Shown here one piece after another: positions 1 to 4,399 of a DNA stretch of 7,035 nt. The position numbers were made by a program, and so were the translations under genes. The stretch comes from Spirochaetota bacterium. GTDB taxonomy: Bacteria > Spirochaetota > UBA4802 > JAFGJZ01. The stretch is from assembly GCA_023396665.1 (NCBI GenBank), contig JAEWVL010000458.1:1-7035 (forward strand), given 5' to 3'. The notes beneath the pieces are model-generated. The model was not told the DNA's origin. It saw only the letters and a list, made by a program, of their open reading frames with translations, and did not search any database. Numbering within the stretch: the stretch's first letter is position 1; the number at the start of each line of letters is the position of its first letter.

Positions 1-695
1 GGTTCAAGCAGCGCGCTCAGCGAGGCCGAGGTGCGTGCGCGCGGTTTTCGCATCGCGGGCATGGGCAGATGCACCAGTATGTCGATGAGGCCGCAGACAC
101 CGGCGACAAGAAAGACAACGCCGAAAACGTAAAAGACTTTTGACTGGTCAACGAGATCGATCGCGAGCGATACGGCGAAAAACCAGATTATGTTGACGAT
201 GTTCGAAAGCGACGAGCGTGTGGCGAAAAAACGCGCACGTATTTTCGGGGGGATAATGTCCGCCATCCAGTCCCACCAGCCTGACGAGCTGATGTTTGTC
301 AGAATCCAGCTGATGACCATCGTTACGAAGATAATCCAGTAGGCACTCTTGCGGTTTCCTCCCCTCGCGACATGAAAGGCGCTGCCCGCCATGACGAAGG
401 CGTTCAGCCGGTGAAGCAGGTGGCAGCTGAGCCAGAACCACTTCGGTGTCTCGAGACGCCGAAAGATGGGGATGCCCGCAAGCTGAAAAACGCCGAGAAA
501 CGAGACCGTACCGATGAGCAGCCCCAGTTCGAACGAGCTGACCTGAAGGTAGTTTCGAATAAACACGTTGAAAAGCGGCTGCGGTGAGCAGACGAGAAAC
601 CACACGACAAACACAAGGCTGCTCGCGTAGCTGAGCGACATGGTGCCTTGCAGTGTTTTTCTCGAAAGGGTTTTGGCTGTGCTTTTCGTTTCCAT
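1..695 (-). CDS. MFS-type transporter, N-terminal half (cut by window edge)
   Basis: This minus-strand frame runs without a stop from the ATG at 693-695 off the left edge, giving 231 visible residues. Hydrophobic segments lie at about residues 21-40, 56-75, 88-105, 119-137, 164-181 and 187-209, the first six-helix bundle of a 12-helix major facilitator. Between helices 4 and 5, residues 140-160 carry WWDWMAD followed by IPPKIRARFF, matching the conserved cytoplasmic W-x-W-(M/L)-A-D ... P-x-x-x-R-(G/A)-R-(F/Y)-F loop of one MFS subgroup. A basic tail (residues 212-221) then starts the central loop. The substrate cannot be deduced. The start was chosen because the polar basic leader METKSTAK precedes helix 1. 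An in-frame ATG at 726-728 and one at 639-641 (M19) are alternatives, and none has a strong Shine-Dalgarno. Third codon positions are GC-rich, unlike the TA genes next door. The family call is fairly sure; the exact start is not. Confidence 0.8.
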   Translation of the reverse strand, partial: METKSTAKTLSRKTLQGTMSLSYASSLVFVVWFLVCSPQPLFNVFIRNYLQVSSFELGLLIGTVSFLGVFQLAGIPIFRRLETPKWFWLSCHLLHRLNAFVMAGSAFHVARGGNRKSAYWIIFVTMVISWILTNISSSGWWDWMADIIPPKIRARFFATRSSLSNIVNIIWFFAVSLAIDLVDQSKVFYVFGVVFLVAGVCGLIDILVHLPMPAMRKPRARTSASLSALLE

Positions 696-704
696 ACAGA
701 TGGC

Positions 705-733
705 AAGTAAGAGAAGTTTGTTGCCCATTTCAA
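705..733 (-). promoter_or_regulatory. Weak candidate promoter for the transporter gene
   Basis: On the minus strand a TTGAAA box (728-733) lies 17 bp before TTACTT (705-710), which ends 9 nt from the ATG. The -35 is good and the -10 is poor. Placement echoes the other first genes in the window, but this is only a suggestion. Confidence 0.2.
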
Positions 734-790
734 CAAATTTTTAAAAATTATGACGACTGTGTTAATGTACTAACCAATCGCATCGACAGT

Positions 791-845
791 TATGATCATC
801 ATTTCATTGCCCGGACAAGCTACCGGGCAAGCTGAAAGAAACAAA
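791..845. repeat. 55-bp direct repeat, copy 1 (left of first TA pair)
   Basis: This stretch matches 1801-1855 at about 47 of 55 positions in the same orientation, with the last 25 bases (821-845, from TACCGGGCAA on) identical. The copies are offset by exactly 1,010 bp and bracket the first toxin-antitoxin pair. Copy 1 contains a perfect 8-bp inverted repeat, TTGCCCGG ... CCGGGCAA, with an 8-nt loop (807-830), and a degenerate 12-bp tandem unit (CCGGACAAGCTA then CCGGGCAAGCTG). No T-run follows on either strand, so it is not an obvious terminator. Confidence 0.75.
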
Positions 846-998
846 AAATAATCGATTTTTGTCAAACAGCAAAAACATGCGCAGAGATAATGGCTCATCT
901 GGTTTTGAGGCGCTGAGGCACTGAGAGCATTTTCGTTCTGAGTTTTTCAGCCATTGCTTGTGAAAGGTGTATCCCCCCCTTTCTTCTCAATAAAATAA

Positions 999-1026
999 TT
1001 GACAAGGTTCACTTGCGTGCTAACTT
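999..1026 (+). promoter_or_regulatory. Promoter of the first toxin-antitoxin pair
   Basis: A perfect -35 TTGACA (999-1004) is followed after 16 bp by TAACTT (1021-1026) with a TG dinucleotide one base upstream (1018-1019), an extended -10. The expected transcription start falls at or within a base or two of the toxin ATG at 1033, and there is no Shine-Dalgarno between them, so the message may be leaderless. A 7-base C run lies at 973-979, about 20 bp upstream of the -35. Confidence 0.5.
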
Positions 1027-1032
1027 GAAATA

Positions 1033-1383
1033 ATGAAACGGCAGATTGAATTTTATCGAACAGAAAAAGGAAAGTGTCCGATAGAAGAGTTTTTGGACTC
1101 ATTGCCGGCAAAAGCAGCGCAGAAGGTTGCGTGGGTATTGGAAATTATTGAAGAGTTGCCGATTGTTCCAACAAGCTATTTCAAAAAGCTCGTTAATACC
1201 AATTTATGGGAATGCAGAATTCAATCAGGTACAGATATTTACAGATTGCTGTGTTTCATGAAGGGGAATTCAGTAGTCGTCCTGACTCATGGCTTTATTA
1301 AAAAGACACAAAAAACTCCACCAGTTGAAATAGAAAAGGCGGAAAAGCTTCGACTGGACTATTTAAAGAGAGTGAACAAATGA
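1033..1383 (+). CDS. RelE/ParE-superfamily toxin, Gp49/HigB-like
   Basis: The product is 116 residues, the usual size of the phage Gp49-like (DUF891) branch of RelE/HigB toxins. These bind the ribosome and cleave mRNA, slowing growth when the antitoxin is lost. Recognisable parts are the N-terminal IEFYRTEKGKCPIEEFL (residues 5-20), the central LWECRI (58-63) and IYRLLCF (69-75) strands, and the C-terminal LTHGFIKKTQKTPP signature (84-97). Basic residues of the expected active surface (R62, R71, H86, K90, K91, K94) are all present, so it looks intact. It is the first gene of a toxin-first pair and its TGA overlaps the antitoxin ATG (ATGA, 1380-1383), implying translational coupling. There is no Shine-Dalgarno before the ATG. 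Family is clear; activity is inferred. Confidence 0.92.
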   Translation: MKRQIEFYRTEKGKCPIEEFLDSLPAKAAQKVAWVLEIIEELPIVPTSYFKKLVNTNLWECRIQSGTDIYRLLCFMKGNSVVVLTHGFIKKTQKTPPVEIEKAEKLRLDYLKRVNK

Positions 1384-1655
1384 GCGATCTTAAAAAGTAT
1401 ATTTCAAAACGAAAGATGAATGATCCCGAATTCGCTGAAAATTACGATACGGGTCTTGAAGAATTTAAAATAGGTGTCATGCTTCGAAATGAACGTGAAA
1501 AAAGCGGCATCACACAGGACGAACTTGCAAGGCGCATTAAAACAACTAAAAGCGCAATCTCACGAATCGAAAATCATTCCGAGGACATTAAGCTGTCAAC
1601 TCTGGTCAAAGTAGCTAAATCGCTTGGGAAAAGACTGTCGGTAAAGATTCAATAA
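1380..1655 (+). CDS. XRE-family HTH antitoxin, partner of the Gp49-like toxin
   Basis: This 91-residue protein has an N-terminal arm (about 1-30, with DPEFAENYD at 15-23) that in this family contacts the toxin. A Cro/CI-type helix-turn-helix follows at about 33-86. The first HTH helix is TQDELARRI (45-53) and the recognition helix is around SAISRIEN (58-65), followed by STLVKVAKSLGKRL. It should neutralise the toxin and, with it, repress the shared promoter at 999-1026. The start ATG overlaps the toxin stop by 4 bp; only a weak purine run (AAGAGAG) precedes it, consistent with coupling. It ends in TAA at 1653-1655. Length and order agree with Gp49-associated HigA-like antitoxins. Confidence 0.92.
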   Translation: MSDLKKYISKRKMNDPEFAENYDTGLEEFKIGVMLRNEREKSGITQDELARRIKTTKSAISRIENHSEDIKLSTLVKVAKSLGKRLSVKIQ

Positions 1656-1695
1656 TGAAGAGAGTTTTTAATAATGCTCTGAAGAAAACGGTTCT

Positions 1696-1720
1696 TTGAG
1701 GTCACAATTTGTGACCTCAA
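1696..1720. repeat. 25-bp perfect palindrome after the first TA pair
   Basis: Arms TTGAGGTCACAA (1696-1707) and TTGTGACCTCAA (1709-1720) are perfect reverse complements around a single T. It begins 40 bp after the antitoxin stop. It could form a 10-bp hairpin with an AATTT loop, but no T-run follows on either strand. It is therefore either a non-canonical terminator or a dyad protein-binding site; the near-zero spacing favours a dimer-binding site. Confidence 0.6.
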
Positions 1721-1800
1721 GTGGCATCTGGTAGAAATCTTGTCAAATTTGTTTAACTGTACTCAAATGCAAAGCCGTAGTTGACTGAAGGGGATATTTG

Positions 1801-1855
1801 TAAGATTATAATTCCATTGACCGGGAAAGTTACCGGGCAAGCTGAAAGAAACAAA
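1801..1855. repeat. 55-bp direct repeat, copy 2 (right of first TA pair)
   Basis: This is the second copy of the 791-845 repeat. The internal inverted repeat is damaged here (TTGACCGG instead of TTGCCCGG), but the 12-bp tandem unit is clearer (CCGGGAAAGTTA then CCGGGCAAGCTG). Similarity ends sharply on the right after ACAAA in both copies. Together the copies define a 1,010-bp unit holding the complete TA pair and its promoter. Confidence 0.75.
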
Positions 1856-2054
1856 CCTTCTCGGCCTTGTTCTTGTTCACTCCCAAAGGGGCATATCCTA
1901 TGAGAACATCGAGTTTCTTCTTCGGCTGTTGCTGGCATTCGCGTATATGGAAATGAAGCGTGCCGGTTTTATCAAGGCGAAACCTGTTGGTACGGAAATG
2001 CTTGTATTAACCGCGGTTGTTCTTGCAACAGGTCTTGCTGAAAAAACCGCATAG
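1821..2054 (+). pseudogene. Possible membrane-protein remnant (unassigned hydrophobic frame)
   Basis: No convincing gene lies between the two TA pairs. The only notable frame is open from just after a TGA (1818-1820) to a TAG (2052-2054). It includes IEFLLRLLLAFAYMEMKR followed by KAKPVGTEMLVLTAVVLATGL. The N-terminal part resembles the E-x-L-L-R-L-L-L-A opening of MgtC/SapB proteins and the KPVG...MLV stretch recalls their KPAG-x-R-T-H-M-L-V motif. However, the G-x-x-I-G-x-E-R segment is missing and there is no ATG before 1947 (which would give 35 residues). Part of the frame is simply the repeat copy. It may be an eroded fragment or a chance frame; support is weak. Confidence 0.2.
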
Positions 2055-2062
2055 AAAAACCC

Positions 2063-2422
2063 TTACAGAAACCTCTTGTACTCGGTCCCGAAAATTTCCG
2101 CGAATTTTCGGGCGTTCTCTTTCGTTATGGTACGGCGGTCTTTTTCCATATCTGAAATATTCTGTTTCGACAGACCGGCCGCCAGTAATCCAAGATCTTT
2201 CTGCGAAAGACCTTTCATTTTCCGGAATGTCCGAAGCACGATCCCCGGAGTCATTTCATCAGTAATGTTTTTGTACCAATCACTTTCTTCGATCAGTACT
2301 GTGTCGTCATCGAGAATTGTGACTTCACCCTGTTGTTTTAAAAAAGAGATCACATTTTCGGGAATCGTTTCCCCTTTAATGGTTATCGGTTCAATACGGG
2401 GCATTTTCACGACTGCCTGCAT
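2063..2422 (-). CDS. HigA-like XRE antitoxin, partner of the second toxin
   Basis: A 119-residue minus-strand protein. Residues 8-50 form a beta-rich N-terminal region (PITIKGETIPENVISFLKQQG ... VLIEESDWY) of the sort that binds the toxin. Residues 60-118 form a Cro/CI-type helix-turn-helix (VLRTFRKMKGLSQKDLG, then SKQNISDMEKDRRTI, ending FGTEYKRFL). It should neutralise the upstream toxin and repress the pair. It overlaps the toxin gene by 32 bp. The outer ATG (2420-2422) is preferred over the internal M7 (2402-2404) because GAGGTG stands 4 nt before it, whereas M7 has no such site. It ends in TAA (2063-2065). Its helix arrangement and N-terminal half are unlike the other antitoxin in this window, so cross-neutralisation is unlikely. 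Confidence 0.9.
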   Translation of the reverse strand: MQAVVKMPRIEPITIKGETIPENVISFLKQQGEVTILDDDTVLIEESDWYKNITDEMTPGIVLRTFRKMKGLSQKDLGLLAAGLSKQNISDMEKDRRTITKENARKFAEIFGTEYKRFL

Positions 2423-2654
2423 AATACACCTCGATTAGTATCGTATCCTTTACCCATTTCCAACACGCAACCCATTTGTGTGAAAGGTGACAATGAAATT
2501 CATTTTCACCGAGCGGATTGTAATTGGGAAATTCGGTTCTGAATGGGCCATCATTCTTCAAACTGTCGACTAATAGTGCAAATCTAATCTGCTGCTCTTT
2601 CGGCATATTTGATACACTTTTTAAAACCTTGTTTTTGATAACAACGTTATACAT
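2391..2654 (-). CDS. RelE/HigB-like toxin of the second TA pair
   Basis: An 87-residue minus-strand protein with the RelE-type order. It has an N-terminal strand and helices (YNVVIKNKVLKSVSNMPKE), a GPFRTEFPNYNPLG loop (36-49), the conserved HCHLSHKWVACW (54-65), and a terminal ILIEVYYAGSRENAPY. The HCHL-S-x-x-WVACW and EVYY-x-GSREKAPY-type blocks are hallmarks of a RelE-like translation-inhibitor family found with XRE antitoxins. The family acts on ribosome-bound mRNA; activity here is inferred. It is the first gene of a toxin-first operon, stop TGA at 2391-2393 lying inside the antitoxin frame. No Shine-Dalgarno precedes the ATG at 2652-2654. A palindrome and promoter boxes lie 6-34 bp upstream. 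It is only distantly related to the toxin at 1033. Confidence 0.9.
   Translation of the reverse strand: MYNVVIKNKVLKSVSNMPKEQQIRFALLVDSLKNDGPFRTEFPNYNPLGENEFHCHLSHKWVACWKWVKDTILIEVYYAGSRENAPY
2427..2432 (-). promoter_or_regulatory. Shine-Dalgarno of the HigA-like antitoxin
   Basis: GAGGTG on the minus strand, 4 nt before the ATG at 2420-2422 and inside the toxin coding region. It decides the start in favour of the longer antitoxin and shows that the host uses Shine-Dalgarno sites, which makes their absence before the toxins notable. Confidence 0.55.
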
Positions 2655-2659
2655 AATTC

Positions 2660-2688
2660 AAAGTACTCAAATAATGAGTACTTGTCGA
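2660..2688 (-). promoter_or_regulatory. Promoter of the second toxin-antitoxin pair
   Basis: On the minus strand TCGACA (2683-2688) is separated by 17 bp from TACTTT (2660-2665), which ends 5 nt before the toxin ATG. A slightly different -10, CATTAT inside the palindrome, would give a leader of about a dozen bases. Either way the leader is very short and has no Shine-Dalgarno. Confidence 0.35.
2661..2683. promoter_or_regulatory. Inverted-repeat operator in front of the second TA pair
   Basis: AAGTACTCA (2661-2669) and TGAGTACTT (2675-2683) are perfect inverted repeats with a 5-bp AT spacer, starting 6 bp upstream of the toxin ATG. The palindrome covers the putative -10 and the spacer. Position and symmetry are what is expected for autoregulation by an XRE-antitoxin dimer, alone or with toxin. 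No similar palindrome is seen at the first TA promoter. Confidence 0.6.
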
Positions 2689-2747
2689 TAAGAATATTTT
2701 TTATCTCATTACTCCCAACCGGCGTTCACTCCTCCGCCTCAATAACG

Positions 2748-2811
2748 AAATTCGAAAAATATCAATCGGTAAAGATCATATCAAAAATTCTTTACCCGGT
2801 TTTTCGAATTT
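2748..2811. repeat. Nested 64-bp inverted repeat
   Basis: The outer arms AAATTCGAAAAA (2748-2759) and TTTTTCGAATTT (2800-2811) are perfect over 12 bp. Inside them GGTAAAGA (2768-2775) and TCTTTACC (2789-2796) form a second perfect 8-bp stem with a 13-nt loop. The whole can fold as one long hairpin with a small asymmetric internal loop. It stands upstream of both the leftward TA pair and the rightward Rpn gene. Candidates are a small non-autonomous repeat, a transcription terminator for passing transcripts, or a cruciform-forming site. Confidence 0.55.
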
Positions 2812-2824
2812 TCAGATAAGAAGA

Positions 2825-3013
2825 CTATTCTACGACATTTATATAAATCAACTCCATCTCTGCATAGATACTGCTGATTTTCTCGTTTATCTCTTCAAGC
2901 TTCATCAAAGAATCATCGTTGGTGTCGTCAACCTGTGCGATCTCGAGCGGATTTGTTTGCGACTTGCGAATCTGGGTCTTCTGCGCAATTGCTTTATACC
3001 TTTTAGTTGGCAG
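2825..3013 (-). pseudogene. Possible C-terminal coding remnant, unidentified
   Basis: A minus-strand frame is open for 62 codons between a TGA (3014-3016) and a TAG (2825-2827). Its translation is protein-like and helical, including KAIAQKTQIRKSQTNPLEIAQ and an acidic LMKLEEINEKISSIYAEMEL tail. The first ATG would leave only about 26 residues and no start signal is seen. I do not recognise a family. It could be the leftover 3' end of a gene disrupted when the Rpn gene or TA pair arrived, or a chance frame. Confidence 0.22.
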
Positions 3014-3050
3014 TCACAACCTTTTAAGTGCATGTGTAATTAATATCTCA

Positions 3051-3078
3051 TTGACATATGTTTATATCGAGTTATTCT
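3051..3078 (+). promoter_or_regulatory. Promoter of the Rpn-family gene
   Basis: A perfect TTGACA (3051-3056) is followed after 16 bp by TATTCT (3073-3078). The expected transcription start, about 7 nt on, falls at the second of two in-frame ATGs (3080 and 3086), so the transcript probably has almost no leader. No Shine-Dalgarno is visible before either ATG. Confidence 0.5.
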
Positions 3079-3079
3079 T

Positions 3080-3925
3080 ATGCCTATGGCATATTTAAGT
3101 TTAAAATCAGACTTTATCTTTAAAACGCTCTTCACCGGAGAGCCTGATATTCTTGTCGATCTGGTAAACGCGGTACTCGACCTGCCCGAAGGTCTTCGTA
3201 TCAAAGAGCTTACTATTCTTAATCCCGAGATACCGAAAGAGATTGTCTCAGACAAGACATCAATTTTCGACATCAGAGCAGTCAATGAGGGTGGTGAGCA
3301 GATTATCATCGAGATGCAGGCCTTTTCCCAGAGTTTCTTTGTTAAGCGGGCTCTTTACTATTGGGCCAAGACCTACACCTCTCAGCTTTCACGGGGTGAT
3401 GAATACCATCTGCTTTAACGTGTTTATTCGATTAATTTTATCGATTTTGACCTGATAGATTCACCTGATTACCATAGCATTTTCGATGTCGTTGCCCGTA
3501 ACAATCATGATATTCAGCTTACAGAAGATTTGGAGATACACTTTCTTGAATTGAGAAAATTCAATGCCACCGGTCTTTTTGATGACAAACTTGAGACATG
3601 GTTGTATATCATACAGAACACCGAATCAATAGGAGAAGAGATCATGAGAACTATCGTCGATAAACAACCCGGGATGGGAAAAGTTTTTGAAAAAATCGAT
3701 AAACTTTCTATGAACAAAACGCTCCTTTCCGAATACGATATTCGAAAACGCGCAGCCATGGACGAAAAAGCCCGGCTCGACTATTCATTTGAAAAAGGAA
3801 TTCAGAAAGGTATCGAAAAGAACTCTTTCGAAATTGCTAAAAAAATGTTGCGGAAAGGACTTCCTGTTTCTGACATCATCGAGTTCACCGGTCTTTCAAA
3901 GGATGAGATTTTGAAATTGCAATGA
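3080..3925 (+). pseudogene. Rpn/PD-(D/E)XK family nuclease (putative transposase), broken by one in-frame TAA
   Basis: Members of this family (PDDEXK_2, Rpn recombination-promoting nucleases) are DNA endonucleases of about 280-310 residues; here 282 codons span start to final stop, a full-length gene. The N-terminus DFIFKTLFTG (11-20) and the nuclease core are visible: D64 in IFDIRAV, then E78 and Q80 in IIIEMQ, so the D-(x)-E-x-Q catalytic set is intact. The family C-terminus GIQKGIEK ... AKKMLRKGLPVSDIIEFTGLSKDEI is also present. A single TAA (3416-3418, codon 113) interrupts it between GDEYHLL and RVYSINFIDF. Family homologues read through this point with a Lys- or Gln-like residue, and the frame continues unchanged for 168 codons to TGA at 3923-3925, so one substitution (e.g. 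AAA or CAA to TAA) explains it. The short product would keep the catalytic motif but lose the second half. Start at 3080 or, for a leaderless message, 3086. Confidence 0.88.
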
Positions 3926-3990
3926 GTAACCCATAACGCTGTGGCTTGCTTCGATTAGTTCTGATATGTTTTGATTCTGTGTAACTTCAG

Positions 3991-4038
3991 CTTGGAAACG
4001 AAAAGTTCCTCAATAGCGCTGGCTTTTCAAGTTTCAAG
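3991..4038 (+). repeat. Imperfect hairpin downstream of the Rpn gene
   Basis: CTTGGAAACGAAAAG (3991-4005) and CTTTTCAAGTTTCAAG (4023-4038) pair over about 14 positions with small bulges around a 17-nt loop, starting 65 bp after the Rpn stop. No T-run follows, so terminator function is uncertain. Confidence 0.3.
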
Positions 4039-4388
4039 TCATATAGGTTATGTAATCCGAACAAAAAGATACACTTGAAAGTTAGTGTTTATTTTTACCT
4101 CCGCCCCCTTGCGAAAGTACCGCATCTGCCGGAAAATAATTGACAATTTGCCAAATCTTGTTAAATCTGTAAAGAAGCTCGATTTCCAGGTACCGCAATG
4201 TCTGGTTCTTCGGTTTTCGTTGCTATTGTTTTTGTTCGGGTTGTTAGTACCAATTTTTGAGATTTCCTATATCAATTGCGTCACGAAAACTGTAAAACTT
4301 ACCACCGCCTTAGGGATTATCTATAGCTTTGCCTTCAGTGGGGTTTCGCATGCCGATAAGGGCTCGATGTCGCAGAAAACACAGCGTC

Positions 4389-4392
4389 GGAG
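4389..4392 (+). promoter_or_regulatory. Shine-Dalgarno of the lipoprotein gene
   Basis: GGAG stands 7 nt before the ATG at 4400-4402. It places the start directly ahead of the signal peptide and rules against the much longer upstream extension of the frame. Confidence 0.6.
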
Positions 4393-4399
4393 TTCTTGC

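Larger units (their letters stand above)
3926..4399. other. Intergenic stretch without a supported gene
   Basis: No gene is supported here. The lipoprotein frame is open back to 4085, but that extension has no Shine-Dalgarno, reads unlike a protein start, and would bury the signal peptide more than 100 residues in. Promoter-like pairs are TTGACA (4140-4145), without a convincing -10, and TTACCA (4299-4304) 17 bp before TATAGC (4322-4327), which would give a leader of about 66 nt for the lipoprotein gene. Both are weak. Confidence 0.5.

Noticed and set aside
148..736. Minus-strand frames at 148-603 and 404-736
   Set aside because: Both overlap the transporter gene in other frames, with Arg/Ser/Cys-rich translations and no helices or motifs; the transporter frame has clear membrane segments.
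791..1855. Integron attC sites around the first TA pair
   Set aside because: The repeats form partial hairpins and enclose a TA cassette, but no RYYYAAC/GTTRRRY core sites are found on either strand and no integrase is present in the window.
1753..1938. Minus-strand 61-codon frame across the second repeat copy
   Set aside because: No start signal, low-complexity Cys/Glu-rich translation, and it overlaps the repeat, which is not coding in copy 1.
2017..2438. Plus-strand frames at 2017-2265 and 2076-2438
   Set aside because: Antisense to the HigA-like antitoxin, Ser/Phe-rich, without recognisable features.
3040..3309. Minus-strand frame over the start of the Rpn gene
   Set aside because: Antisense shadow of a well-supported nuclease core with its catalytic motif on the plus strand.
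3530..3925. Independent gene starting at TTG 3530
   Set aside because: It is the in-frame C-terminal half of the Rpn nuclease gene; the 37 codons before it also encode family sequence up to the TAA.
4085..4399. N-terminal extension of the lipoprotein to an upstream ATG
   Set aside because: It would place the signal peptide and lipobox more than 100 residues in, and has no Shine-Dalgarno. GGAG stands 7 nt before the ATG at 4400.
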